Of a DNA stretch of 64,000 nucleotides, positions 8,853 to 17,426 are shown piece by piece. This DNA comes from Bacillota bacterium (GTDB lineage Bacteria; Bacillota; Clostridia; Acetivibrionales; JAEXSP01). Made by a program: the position numbers and the translations under genes. Every line of letters begins with the position of its first letter. The stretch's first letter is position 1. The stretch covers positions 124,001-188,000 of the forward strand of contig JAEXSP010000008.1 in assembly GCA_023453795.1 (NCBI GenBank), given 5' to 3'. Under the pieces are notes generated by a model. It saw only the letters and a program-made list of their open reading frames with translations. It ran no database searches and was not told the DNA's origin.

Positions 8853-9500
8853 CTATACGCATATGCGAAAATCCTTCAGAAGATGCTTTTTAATAACTTC
8901 TTTCTCATTAACCATTAACTTATCCAAGAACTCTCTGGTAGCATAGATCGCATTTCTATCCTTATACACGATCTGAACTCCGTACTCATTTCTTCCGTAA
9001 CTGACCGATTTCCTGATTATTGTTCCACCTATGCTGAATATACTGTTATGTAAAAAAATATCTACCTCAATGTTATGTCCTACTTTAAACTCCGAATCGG
9101 AATAAAAGCAAAAACCTACGTAACTCATATCTTTTACAAATGCATCTGCATGCTTTACATCAGTTTCGTGACAACTGGCGCTTGCCGCAAGTGATACAGG
9201 ATACCTTTCATGCTGCCGCCTTTCAATATCACAATATATTTTATCGGGAGAAACCAATATATGGCCCTCAGAATCATTTATTGCAATGACTCTTCCACCT
9301 GTAATCTCTATATCATTATTGCTCTGTAATGCGCCAATTATTAAAGGATCACCCTTTAACATACACTTGCTCATTTTAACCGGTTCCAAAGTCTTGGCTG
9401 TAAAAAAGCTGTCTATGCCGCCGCTTACAACAATGCAAGACACTGGTCTTAATTGGAAAAAATGGCGTATTGACAAAATTTCCTGCTTTTCTATTTTCAC
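8853..9500 (-). CDS. PilZ-domain c-di-GMP-binding protein
   Basis: A 215-aa cytosolic protein of YcgR-like layout: an N-terminal PilZN-like beta domain (to about residue 90), then a PilZ domain with the complete ligand signature, RxxxR in RRQHERYPV and DxSxxG in KDMSYVGF. It is expected to bind cyclic di-GMP and change motility, adhesion or secretion through a partner protein; the partner is not visible here. It starts with GTG at 9500 behind AAGAGGG. The mRNA leader carries a c-di-GMP-I riboswitch, so both synthesis and activity of the protein would respond to the same messenger. Confidence 0.88.
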   Translation of the reverse strand: MKIEKQEILSIRHFFQLRPVSCIVVSGGIDSFFTAKTLEPVKMSKCMLKGDPLIIGALQSNNDIEITGGRVIAINDSEGHILVSPDKIYCDIERRQHERYPVSLAASASCHETDVKHADAFVKDMSYVGFCFYSDSEFKVGHNIEVDIFLHNSIFSIGGTIIRKSVSYGRNEYGVQIVYKDRNAIYATREFLDKLMVNEKEVIKKHLLKDFRICV

Positions 9501-9582
9501 ATTAGCACCCTCTTAATAATCAAATAAAATTAATTAAATATTTCTCGGACGCCAATGCCGTTTTAAATATACCAAATATACC

Positions 9583-9634
9583 CTAGAGGTATCCGACTCG
9601 ATTTTGAATACATGCCCCAACATGTTTCATTAAT
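9583..9634 (-). repeat. Leader repeat element, copy A
   Basis: Immediately downstream of the riboswitch terminator. It reads TTAATGAAACATG, a short loop, CATGTATTC, then AAAATCGAGTC. The same order of blocks recurs in the leaders at 14893-14965 and 63060-63115. The arms ACATG/CATGT can form a small hairpin. Confidence 0.55.
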
Positions 9635-9669
9635 CAAAAAAACCATCCGGCAGATTACCAAATGGTTTA
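9635..9669 (-). terminator. Riboswitch expression-platform terminator
   Basis: A 12-bp stem AACCATTTGGTA/TGCCGGATGGTT (three G-U pairs) and seven T directly follow the c-di-GMP aptamer. Confidence 0.85.
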
Positions 9670-9679
9670 TAGAACCTCT

Positions 9680-9764
9680 ATAACCTTGGCAGCCCGACTG
9701 TCATAGTAAATACTTTAGACTCGTAGCTTTGCGTCCTTACCTTTAGGTAAGTTTGCCCTTTAAC
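9680..9764 (-). promoter_or_regulatory. c-di-GMP-I (GEMM) riboswitch
   Basis: The conserved blocks appear in order: AAAGGGCAAAC, a hairpin made by TTACC and GGTAA, GGACGCAAAGC, GTCTAAAG, and the 3' part of the second hairpin ending GTCGGGCTGCC. The GGACGCAAAGC block is the GEMM-I hallmark. A terminator follows immediately, so control is probably by transcription termination of the PilZ gene. Confidence 0.9.
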
Positions 9765-9795
9765 AAGATACTTATTATTAAATTTCATACACTTA

Positions 9796-9823
9796 TTATA
9801 CTACATTGATAATTTTTATCAAT
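9796..9823 (-). promoter_or_regulatory. Sigma-A promoter for riboswitch and PilZ gene
   Basis: TTGATA (9818-9823), 16-nt spacer, TATAAT (9796-9801). Confidence 0.75.
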
Positions 9824-9849
9824 ATAAACGTGGAAAATTTCGCAAAAAA

Positions 9850-10527
9850 TTATTTTTTCCCTCTGGACATGGCACAATTAGCTCTACATTTATTACATAT
9901 GTAAACCTCATATCCCCGCCCCACTTTGGCTACTGCTGTATTCCTGCACTTAAATTGGTCTACGGAAGCTTCACCAATTGCCTTTGAAGGACAGCCATCG
10001 ATACATATTCTGCAGTTCTCGGGACATTTCAAATCTGTTACCAAAGGATCAGGTTCAACAGCCAAATTTATAAGAACAGCTCCTATATATATCATATTCC
10101 CAAACTTCTTGTTTATAAGAAGTGTACTTTTCCCTAAAATACCCAAACCGGCAAAATAACCCGCATGTCTCATTGAGAGAATTCCCATTCCCTTCAATTT
10201 ATCTGCATCCCAATACTCATATGGCGTATCACAAGGTACCGGAACTGCCCCGATTCCTTGACCTTCCAATACTCTTGAGAGTTGAAGCCCTATTGTATCC
10301 AACTCGGTAAAAGTAATGCCTGAAAAGTGAGCATATGGAATGGTACTGCCGGATTTGGCAATTTCATGCGGCAGACTTTTAATAAATACAATAACAGATT
10401 TGCAGTCCCTATATATGTCTTCTGGATGAAATCCTTCCGGAGCACCTGCAAACCTTTCAACGTTTGCTATCCCGCATTGTTCAGCACCAAGGCTTATTGC
10501 AATATCCTTTATTTCTCTTGCGTTCAT
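9850..10527 (-). CDS. QueG-like [4Fe-4S] protein (epoxyqueuosine reductase-related)
   Basis: A 225-aa protein with the C-terminal double-cluster iron-sulfur domain: CPENCRICIDGCPSKAI supplies one cluster and CRNT...CNKCRANC the second. The N-terminal half resembles QueG and related reductive proteins but is shorter than true QueG (about 350-380 aa) and lacks the C-terminal HEAT-like repeats. It may reduce a small substrate using a corrinoid; the substrate is unknown. RBS GGGGAG precedes the ATG, with a near-perfect 14-bp tandem repeat (ATAGAATAACA) just upstream. Confidence 0.65.
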   Translation of the reverse strand: MNAREIKDIAISLGAEQCGIANVERFAGAPEGFHPEDIYRDCKSVIVFIKSLPHEIAKSGSTIPYAHFSGITFTELDTIGLQLSRVLEGQGIGAVPVPCDTPYEYWDADKLKGMGILSMRHAGYFAGLGILGKSTLLINKKFGNMIYIGAVLINLAVEPDPLVTDLKCPENCRICIDGCPSKAIGEASVDQFKCRNTAVAKVGRGYEVYICNKCRANCAMSRGKK

Positions 10528-10592
10528 TTACTTCACTCCCCTATGTACAGTTATGTTATTCTATCATTGTTATTCTATTTCATATACTGATT

Positions 10593-11363
10593 TTACGGCA
10601 CCCTTCCCTCCTGCATACCGAACAAATCCTTCCGGTATATATACACTCCTGCGGAATGACGCTTATAATTCTGAAGCGCCAGGTGCACACCCTTATCGAT
10701 TAAATCAACGCTTTTCTGAGGGGAATTTAATGTGTTGCCCCATTTAAGATAAGGAATGACATCAAATTTAGAATGTGCCCCCTTTGCAGGTATACCAGCT
10801 GCATAATTGTATGTCCCCATATTGACAGGGTCATTATTTTCGGTAAGAAGAACCCCTTTTTTATTATAGACCGCTTCACAATAACCGTCAGAAGACAGGA
10901 ACTTGACATTATACTCGCCGTCTGGCCCCTGAATATGATATAAAGAGCTCCTGATGCTTAATAGTCTCCATCGTTGGGTAACCGGAAGCTTCTTATTGAT
11001 ATCAAGCAGTTCTTTAAGAGTTTTAGGCGCCCTATTCAGCTTATTTCTGAAATAATGCGTCTCAACATCCATATCCCCTATTTTGTACACAAGAAAGCTT
11101 ACCAGCTTGTGAAATCTTAAGAGGTTTTCAGAGCTATTATTGTCAAGATCACCTTCATAAAGGTCAACATCGTTCATTACTGACGATAGTGCCCGCTTAT
11201 ACCCTCTTTTTTTCGCTATTGAAATTATTTTCTTTTCATATTTAACGCTTCCCAAAACCAGATGATGATCTCTTCTTGAGCCTGATGCCAAAACACTGCT
11301 GTTGGCGCATACGCTGAAAATCAGTACAAAAATCAACACTGGCAGAAATATTCTCTTTTTCAT
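10593..11363 (-). CDS. Exported protein of unknown function
   Basis: A 256-aa protein with a clear signal peptide (MKKRIFLPVLIFVLIFSVC, cleavage near ANSSVLAS). The mature part is basic and shows no motif I recognise; a segment (NKLNRAPKTLKELLDINKK) followed by GPDGEYNVKFLSSDG recalls type II secretion pseudopilin-like or lipoprotein folds, but weakly. It begins a few bases after the stop of the membrane zinc-ribbon gene, so the two are probably co-transcribed and perhaps work together at the envelope. Confidence 0.6.
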   Translation of the reverse strand: MKKRIFLPVLIFVLIFSVCANSSVLASGSRRDHHLVLGSVKYEKKIISIAKKRGYKRALSSVMNDVDLYEGDLDNNSSENLLRFHKLVSFLVYKIGDMDVETHYFRNKLNRAPKTLKELLDINKKLPVTQRWRLLSIRSSLYHIQGPDGEYNVKFLSSDGYCEAVYNKKGVLLTENNDPVNMGTYNYAAGIPAKGAHSKFDVIPYLKWGNTLNSPQKSVDLIDKGVHLALQNYKRHSAGVYIYRKDLFGMQEGRVP

Positions 11364-11374
11364 AACCGCCACCG

Positions 11375-12316
11375 TTATTGATTCAATGAATTATTAGTTT
11401 CTTCAAAGTCAGGTTTGTTTCCGCAATATGGGCAAACAATCCAGTCCGTATTCAGCCGTTTTCCGCATAATCGGCATTTTATTAACCCGGGCCGCAGCAT
11501 GAGATACAAACCCAGTCCAAGGATGTTTAATGCAAAAGCTGATATTGTCCAGAATGCTGCTTTAAGTTGCTTCTCCCTTGCGTCCATGAATATCCATATG
11601 GGAAGCAGTATCCAGAATATAGCCCCGAACACAATAGTTGCAGTCAAAAGCTGATGACTCATATTGCGAAGAGATTTTTCAAGCTGATAATATTTATCAT
11701 ACTGATGTTCCGTATCATACAGCGAAAAAAGATTAAGTCCTTTCGATGCGACATATTCATAGTTTATAATAATCCTGGTTTCAGAACTGTCGCCCTTTGC
11801 GTCTCTGCTTCCGAAATCATCATCATCGGGATTCTTGGGAAAAAGCTCTTTAGCTCTTTTGTTTTGAGAGCTTTCCTCCTTAAGCTTTTTCGGATTTACG
11901 CATATGTCAAGATGAGCGGTATATTTGACATTATTCTCGCTGTCGATCAAATAAGCAGTATCATTGCCATACCCGTCCGATCCCCATGGATCTACCAGTA
12001 ACCTGAACTGATTCTTTTCCGATATGTACGCCCCGTTTGTGCTGTAGAGAATATTACTGTCATCATCCGTAATGATAATATTGCTATAACCGTCAAACAT
12101 ATCGGAGTAGTCCTTGGTCATTTCTTCAATAGAAGCTGTAAGACCGTTGTACTCAAGTTCAACCTTTATTTTGTTGAATTTATCAACAATGGCCTGTTGT
12201 ACCGACTCCGGCTGTTTTTGGATGATATCGTTGTTAACGAAGAAAGCTGCACCCAATATAATAATAATCGCAAAAAGGACGATTAATATTTTTTTCAAGA
12301 ATGATGTCTTCATCAT
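11375..12316 (-). CDS. Membrane protein with C-terminal zinc ribbon
   Basis: A 313-aa protein: one N-terminal transmembrane helix (ILIVLFAIIIILGAAFF), an extracytoplasmic domain of about 190 residues with a possible PAS/Cache-like fold (DDDSNILYSTNGAYIS), two further membrane helices (ATIVFGAIFWILLPIWIF and FALNILGLGLYLML), and a cytoplasmic zinc ribbon with CRLCGKR and CPYCGNK. The start at 12316 lies downstream of an extended -10 (TGTATAAT at 12356-12361), which excludes the longer reading from 12382. It could be a sensor; its function is unknown. Confidence 0.65.
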   Translation of the reverse strand: MMKTSFLKKILIVLFAIIIILGAAFFVNNDIIQKQPESVQQAIVDKFNKIKVELEYNGLTASIEEMTKDYSDMFDGYSNIIITDDDSNILYSTNGAYISEKNQFRLLVDPWGSDGYGNDTAYLIDSENNVKYTAHLDICVNPKKLKEESSQNKRAKELFPKNPDDDDFGSRDAKGDSSETRIIINYEYVASKGLNLFSLYDTEHQYDKYYQLEKSLRNMSHQLLTATIVFGAIFWILLPIWIFMDAREKQLKAAFWTISAFALNILGLGLYLMLRPGLIKCRLCGKRLNTDWIVCPYCGNKPDFEETNNSLNQ

Positions 12317-12430
12317 CGGAATCTGTGACCCCCTAGTTTTTATCTTATACTGACAATTATACATTGGTAAAACAGTTGTCATAATAAATCATAGTTCTTT
12401 TCTAAATTTTTTGCAATTTTATTTGTACTA

Positions 12431-12472
12431 AAAAACAAAGAGCCGGAAAGCATTAAAAGCTTCGGCCCTTCT
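12431..12472 (-). terminator. Terminator of the carboxyspermidine genes
   Basis: GGGCCG-AAGC pairs with GCTTTCCGGCTC, followed by TTTGTTTTTT, just after the decarboxylase gene. Confidence 0.85.
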
Positions 12473-12512
12473 GATAACAACTATTCATCATTATATTTCA
12501 ATTGCGCTTGTA

Positions 12513-13646
12513 TTACAAGCGTGAAATGTAGTCTTCATATCCGAATTTTTTAATGATTTCTATTCCGTTCGCTTCGCTGTAAAGTACAATAGATGGAAGA
12601 TTAACTCCGTTGAACATATTATTTTTTACCATCGTATAGTGGCCCATATCGCAGAATACAAGCCTATTTCCGGGTTTTAACGGCTGTTTGAAGGAATAAT
12701 CCCCTATAATATCACCTGCAAGGCAGGTATTGCCGCCGAAACGATAGGTATACGGGTACTCACCAGGTTGGCCTGCACCTATAATATTAGGCCTGTACGG
12801 CATCTCAAGGACATCTGGCATGTGGCACGCTGCCGAGGCATCAAGTATGCCTATTTTCATTCCGTTTTCGACAATATCCAGAACAGTCGAAACAAGAAAT
12901 CCTGTATTCAGCGCAACCGCTTCACCCGGTTCGAGATAAATATCGACCGAATATTTCTCCTTAAGGTATAATATCGTACTTACCAGCTTTTCAATATCAT
13001 AATCCGACCTTGTTATATGATGGCCGCCGCCCAGGTTAAGCCATTTCATATTTTTAATATACTGCCCGAACTTTTCGTCAACTACTTTTACAGTACGTTC
13101 AAGTGTATCCGAGTTCTGCTCGCACATCGTATGGAAATGCAGTCCGTCAATGCCTTCCAAGTCTTCAGGTTTAAAATTCGACAGAGTGACGCCAAGCCTT
13201 GAATTCATATAGCAAGGGTTATATATCGGTGTCTCTATCTCAGAATATTCAGGGTTAATTCTGATCCCGCATTCTATTTTCCCAGGATGATTTTTAACCC
13301 TATCCTTGAATTTTTCCCACTGACTGAAGGAATTGAATACAATGTGATCGCAGCAGTCCATTATTTCATCAAACTCTTCAGCTTCATAGGCAGGTGCATA
13401 AATATGAACCTCCTTGCCCATCTTTTCATAACCGAGTCTGGCCTCAAACAGTGAACTTGAGGTAACCCCCTTAAGATATTTTCCAATGAGAGGGTAAACC
13501 GAATACATGGAAAAGCCTTTTTGGGCAAGAAGAATGCTGCACCCCGTTCTTTCCTGAACGGAATGCAGTATTTCAAGATTCTTTATTAAAAGGCTTTCGT
13601 CAACAAGGTAACATGGTGAAGGCAGTTGACTTATATCAATGTTCAT
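12513..13646 (-). CDS. nspC: Carboxynorspermidine/carboxyspermidine decarboxylase
   Basis: A 377-aa fold-III PLP-dependent decarboxylase that converts carboxyspermidine (or carboxynorspermidine) to the polyamine. Visible features: the PLP lysine in LLAQKGFSM near residue 42, the glycine-rich phosphate site (LNLGGGHHI), EPGEAV, the DASAACHMPD motif with the active-site cysteine, and GNTCLAGD. It lies 23 bases after the matching dehydrogenase, so the pair makes spermidine or norspermidine by the S-adenosylmethionine-independent route. Confidence 0.92.
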   Translation of the reverse strand: MNIDISQLPSPCYLVDESLLIKNLEILHSVQERTGCSILLAQKGFSMYSVYPLIGKYLKGVTSSSLFEARLGYEKMGKEVHIYAPAYEAEEFDEIMDCCDHIVFNSFSQWEKFKDRVKNHPGKIECGIRINPEYSEIETPIYNPCYMNSRLGVTLSNFKPEDLEGIDGLHFHTMCEQNSDTLERTVKVVDEKFGQYIKNMKWLNLGGGHHITRSDYDIEKLVSTILYLKEKYSVDIYLEPGEAVALNTGFLVSTVLDIVENGMKIGILDASAACHMPDVLEMPYRPNIIGAGQPGEYPYTYRFGGNTCLAGDIIGDYSFKQPLKPGNRLVFCDMGHYTMVKNNMFNGVNLPSIVLYSEANGIEIIKKFGYEDYISRL

Positions 13647-13669
13647 TATTTTTACCTCTATCTATATCC

Positions 13670-14869
13670 CTAGTCTAAAAGCGTTGGTGAAAATTCTTCC
13701 TTCCATGGCAGACCATATTTATTTAATGCATCCATATATGGATCAGGGTCAAATTCTTCAACATTGTAAACCCCCGGCTTTTTCCACAGGCCCTTTAGTA
13801 TAAGCATTGCTCCTATCATAGCCGGTACTCCTGTTGTATAGGATATTGCCTGAGAACCTACTTCAGCATAGCATTCTTCATGAACACATACATTATAAAC
13901 ATAGTACGTTTTCGGTTTTCCATCCTTAATCCCCTGCATAATGCAGCCTATATTTGTCTTTCCCTTTGTTCTCGGGCCAAGAGAAGCAGGATCCGGAAGA
14001 ACTGCCTTCAAAAACTGCAGAGGAATGATCTGCTGTCCTTCAAACTCAACAGGCTTAATCGATGTCATGCCAACATTCTGCAAAACCCTTAGATGGTTAA
14101 GGTAATTGTCGGAGAAGGTCATAAAAAATCTTATTCTCTTTAGTCCTTTAATGTTTACAGCAAGCGATTCCAATTCCTCGTGATATAAAAGATAAATATT
14201 TTTTGGTCCAATTTCGGGAAGGTCATATTCCTTCTTGACCGCAAGAGGGTCGGTTTCTACCCATGAACCGTTCTCAAAATATCTGCCTTTAGCCGTTATT
14301 TCACGTATATTGATTTCAGGATTGAAATTGGTTGCAAACGGATAACCGTGGTCTCCGGCATTTGCATCTACTATATCAATGTAATGAATTTCGTCAAAAT
14401 AATGCTTCTGAGCATAAGCACAGAAAACTCCTGTTACCCCCGGGTCAAAACCGCTGCCAAGCAAAGCCGTAATGCCTGCCTTTTCAAATTTTTCCCTGTA
14501 TGCCCACTGCCACTTGTATTCAAACTTGGGTATTTCAGGCGGCTCGTAATTCGCTGTATCAACATAATGGACCCCGGTTGCAAGACAAGCGTCCATTATC
14601 GTCAAATCCTGATAAGGAAGAGCGACATTAATAACGATATCCGGGCCAAAGCTTTTAATAAGATCGACTACCGCATCGGTATTATCAGCATCAACCCTTG
14701 CTATATGAACTTTAGTGCGAGTCGCAGGCAGTGATTTCTTTATTGCTTCACACTTTTCGACTGTTCTGCTTGCTATACATATTTCCTCAAAAACATCAGG
14801 ATTCTGGCAGCATTTATGGATTACCACGTTTGCTACCCCGCCAGCTCCAATAATTAAAGCTTTCCCCAT
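13670..14869 (-). CDS. Carboxynorspermidine/carboxyspermidine dehydrogenase (saccharopine dehydrogenase-like)
   Basis: A 399-aa NADPH-dependent enzyme that condenses aspartate semialdehyde with putrescine or diaminopropane. The N-terminal dinucleotide motif IIGAGGVANVV and the segments GSGFDPGVTGVFCAYA and HGYPFATNFNPEIN match the Lys9/carboxyspermidine dehydrogenase family. The ATG at 14869 follows GGGGGG; an in-frame TTG lies six bases upstream. It is the first gene of a two-gene polyamine operon with its own promoter and a repeat-containing leader. Confidence 0.88.
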   Translation of the reverse strand: MGKALIIGAGGVANVVIHKCCQNPDVFEEICIASRTVEKCEAIKKSLPATRTKVHIARVDADNTDAVVDLIKSFGPDIVINVALPYQDLTIMDACLATGVHYVDTANYEPPEIPKFEYKWQWAYREKFEKAGITALLGSGFDPGVTGVFCAYAQKHYFDEIHYIDIVDANAGDHGYPFATNFNPEINIREITAKGRYFENGSWVETDPLAVKKEYDLPEIGPKNIYLLYHEELESLAVNIKGLKRIRFFMTFSDNYLNHLRVLQNVGMTSIKPVEFEGQQIIPLQFLKAVLPDPASLGPRTKGKTNIGCIMQGIKDGKPKTYYVYNVCVHEECYAEVGSQAISYTTGVPAMIGAMLILKGLWKKPGVYNVEEFDPDPYMDALNKYGLPWKEEFSPTLLD

Positions 14870-14892
14870 CTCCAAACCCCCCGTTCCTTTTT

Positions 14893-14965
14893 TTCACTAA
14901 TAAAATCTCGGGGACATCGAGTCCTCTCGATTTTGAACACATGCTTTGGCATGTTTCACTAATAA
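14893..14965 (-). repeat. Leader repeat element, copy B
   Basis: In the 5' untranslated region of the polyamine operon. Order of blocks: TTATTAGTGAAACATG, CAAA, GCATGTGTTCAAAATCGAG, then AGGACTCGATGTCC and CCGAGATTTTATTAG. Two overlapping hairpins are possible (TCGAG/CTCGA or CTCG/CGAG), which exclude one another. Homologous to the elements at 9583-9634 and 63060-63115. Confidence 0.6.
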
Positions 14966-14980
14966 AAATCAATAAAACTG

Positions 14981-15009
14981 ATTATACATAAAATGATATA
15001 AATAATCAA
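14981..15009 (-). promoter_or_regulatory. Sigma-A promoter of the polyamine operon
   Basis: TTGATT (15004-15009), 17-nt spacer, TATAAT (14981-14986). Predicted RNA start near 14974, leaving a leader of about 105 nt. Confidence 0.75.
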
Positions 15010-15133
15010 GAAAAATGACAAAAAAACAGGCCTTTTATATGAAGAATTTGATTCACTTTATAATATCTCTCTAATCCACCATTTTGCTTCATATTTCAAT
15101 GTTTCTATTGCAACTGTTTATACTTAATCACAC

Positions 15134-15180
15134 AAAAATGCACCTCCAAATATTAGATGAATCCAACATTTGGGGTGCAC
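15134..15180 (-). terminator. Terminator of the GGGtGRT gene
   Basis: TGCACCCCAAAT pairs with ATTTGGAGGTGCA, followed by five T, 25 bases after the stop. The rest of the gap to 14981 shows no further signal. Confidence 0.85.
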
Positions 15181-15204
15181 TTCAAAGCTTTTGTGTTAAA
15201 CAGA

Positions 15205-16206
15205 TTATTTACTCATTGCTTCCTCAATTGCAACCGCAACTGCAACTGTAGCTCCAACCATAGGGTTGTTGCCTATTCCGAGGAAGCCCATCATTTCAAC
15301 ATGGGCCGGAACTGAAGACGATCCTGCAAATTGTGCATCTGAGTGCATTCTTCCCATTGTATCTGTCATACCATAGGATGCAGGGCCTGCTGCCATGTTG
15401 TCAGGGTGAAGTGTTCTTCCTGTACCGCCGCCTGATGCAACGGAGAAATATTTCTTGCCCATTTCATAGCATTCCTTCTTATAAGTTCCTGCTACAGGGT
15501 GCTGGAATCTTGTAGGATTTGTAGAGTTACCGGTGATCGATACGTCTACGCCTTCCTTATGCATTATAGCAACGCCTTCTCTTACATCATCAGCTCCATA
15601 GCATCTTACTTTTGCTCTGTCGCCCTTTGAGTATGCAATTTCCTTAACAACATTCAGTTCGCCTGTGTAATAGTCAAACTTGGTCTGTACATATGTAAAG
15701 CCGTTGATTCTGGATATTATCTGAGCTGCATCTTTACCCAAACCGTTGAGAATAACCTTCAAAGGTTCTTTTCTAACCTTGTTTGCAGACTTAGCTATTC
15801 CTATAGCTCCCTCAGCTGCTGCAAATGATTCGTGTCCTGCCAGGAAAGCGAAACATTTAGTTTCTTCCTTCAAAAGCATTGAACCAAGGTTACCATGCCC
15901 TATACCAACTTTTCTGTCATCGGCAACGGATCCCGGAATACAGAAAGCCTGAAGGCCCTCACCGATTACTTCTGCAGCTTCAAATGCTTTTTTACAATTC
16001 TTCTTGAGTGCTATAGCAGCTCCCGCAACATAAGCCCAGCATGCATTTTCAAAGCATATCGGCTGAATGTTTTTTGTGATGGTGTACGGATCAATTCCTG
16101 CATCGTCACATATTTTCTTTGCCTCTTCCAGAGAGCTTATCCCATATTTATTCAAGGTGCTGTTGACCTGATTTATCCTTCTTTCATAACTTTCAAACAA
16201 TGCCAT
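15205..16206 (-). CDS. GGGtGRT family protein
   Basis: A 333-aa protein of the family named for its GGGTGRT motif, seen here as SVASGGGTGRTLHPDN. Several glycine- and alanine-rich blocks (GIGHGNLGSMLL, ITGNSTNPTRFQHP, AGPASYGMTDTMGRM) are conserved. No function is established that I can name. It is invariably useful to read with its neighbour: the upstream gene encodes an IscU/NifU-like scaffold protein and the spacing is 17 bases, so the two are co-transcribed and presumably act on the same Fe-S or metal process. Confidence 0.8.
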   Translation of the reverse strand: MALFESYERRINQVNSTLNKYGISSLEEAKKICDDAGIDPYTITKNIQPICFENACWAYVAGAAIALKKNCKKAFEAAEVIGEGLQAFCIPGSVADDRKVGIGHGNLGSMLLKEETKCFAFLAGHESFAAAEGAIGIAKSANKVRKEPLKVILNGLGKDAAQIISRINGFTYVQTKFDYYTGELNVVKEIAYSKGDRAKVRCYGADDVREGVAIMHKEGVDVSITGNSTNPTRFQHPVAGTYKKECYEMGKKYFSVASGGGTGRTLHPDNMAAGPASYGMTDTMGRMHSDAQFAGSSSVPAHVEMMGFLGIGNNPMVGATVAVAVAIEEAMSK

Positions 16207-16223
16207 CTATTATCCCTCCTTTA

Positions 16224-16916
16224 TTATTCATGTCTCGGATCGACTATTTTAGCAGCTTCATCATATCTGCCGTATTTGCCGGTTGCTTTCTTAACTGCTT
16301 CATTGGCATCCATACCCTTTTTGATCATGTCCATCATTTTGCCAAGGTGTACGAATTCATAGCCTATTATTTCATTGTTTTCATCAAGAGCAGTATGGGT
16401 GACATAGCCTTCTGCCATCTCCATGTACCTTGGTCCCTTTGCCAATGTTCCATACATAGTTCCGACCTGACTTCTCAAGCCTTTGCCTAAATCTTCCAAG
16501 CCTGCGCCTATCGGAAGTCCGCCTTCGGAAAAAGCAGTCTGTGTTCTTCCGTAGATGATCTGGAGGAATAATTCTCTCATAGCAGTATTGATTGCGTCGC
16601 ATACAAGGTCGGTATTCATTGCTTCAAGAATTGTTTTGCCGGGAAGCACTTCTGCAGACATAGCTGCCGAATGCGTCATACCGGAACAACCTATTGTTTC
16701 TACCAATGCCTCCTGTATAACTCCATCCTTAACATTCAATGTCAGCTTGCAAGCGCCCTGTTGAGGAGCACACCAGCCGATTCCGTGTGTCAAACCTGAA
16801 ATATCTTTGATTTCTTTAGCCTGAACCCATTTACCTTCCTCAGGGATAGGTGCCGGTCCATGATTCGGACCCTTCGCAATACAAATCATTCCTTCAACTT
16901 CTGACGAATAAATCAT
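16224..16916 (-). CDS. Iron-sulfur cluster scaffold-like protein (IscU/NifU N-terminal family)
   Basis: A 230-aa protein with NifU/IscU-like features: VKDGVIQEALVETIGCSGM contains the cysteine of the scaffold active site, and further cysteines sit in GIGWCAPQQGAC and DLVCDAI. It is longer than IscU (about 130 aa) because of a C-terminal extension rich in glycine and charged residues. It is the first gene of the pair with the GGGtGRT protein. Although a nif cluster lies 24 kb away, no nifS or isc gene adjoins it, so a direct nitrogenase role is only a possibility. Confidence 0.75.
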   Translation of the reverse strand: MIYSSEVEGMICIAKGPNHGPAPIPEEGKWVQAKEIKDISGLTHGIGWCAPQQGACKLTLNVKDGVIQEALVETIGCSGMTHSAAMSAEVLPGKTILEAMNTDLVCDAINTAMRELFLQIIYGRTQTAFSEGGLPIGAGLEDLGKGLRSQVGTMYGTLAKGPRYMEMAEGYVTHTALDENNEIIGYEFVHLGKMMDMIKKGMDANEAVKKATGKYGRYDEAAKIVDPRHE

Positions 16917-17060
16917 TTTATGACCCCTTTCTTTTATAGTGTTGTATTTATAAATTAAATAAAAACATAATTGAATAATGCCTGAATTATTCTAGCATAT
17001 AATTCTAAAAAAGTATATCATAACTTTAAAGTCATATAAATAGTCATTTTGACAATGATC

Positions 17061-17426
17061 TCATAAGATTTTCAGCAGCTTTGCAATCTCAAACCCTGCT
17101 ATAAACCCCGCTATACCAAGGATGAACGTGCTAAAGATATATATGAAGGCATTAAGCTTCTTATTATCCTGAAAAAGATTGAAGCCTTCATACATAAATG
17201 TTGAAAAAGTAGTAAAGGCACCGAAAAAGCCATCACCCAAAAGAAGGTAAAAGCTTTTTCCGGAGTTAATGCTTGTGACAAGTCCCAGAAGTATAGCACC
17301 CAATACATTTATTATAAATGTTCCGTAAGGGAATGAGGATTTTGTTTTGTCTGCTACTGCTTTTGATATGGCATATCTTGCAAGGCTTCCCAAAGCTCCC
17401 CCGAAACCGACCAGTGCAATATCCAT
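17061..17426 (-). CDS. crcB: Fluoride ion channel, second subunit
   Basis: A 121-aa four-helix membrane protein of the Fluc/CrcB family. GALGSLARY near the N-terminus and FGAFTTFSTFMYEGF are the family hallmarks; the phenylalanines and the TTFSTF stretch line the fluoride pores. Fluc channels are antiparallel dimers, and two adjacent genes usually encode oppositely oriented halves. Its ATG follows the stop of the preceding crcB with no gap, so the two are translationally coupled. Confidence 0.92.
   Translation of the reverse strand: MDIALVGFGGALGSLARYAISKAVADKTKSSFPYGTFIINVLGAILLGLVTSINSGKSFYLLLGDGFFGAFTTFSTFMYEGFNLFQDNKKLNAFIYIFSTFILGIAGFIAGFEIAKLLKIL

Noticed and set aside
16917..17060. 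ANTAR or riboswitch leader before the Fe-S scaffold gene
   Set aside because: The gap is AT-rich with no paired hairpins and no terminator.
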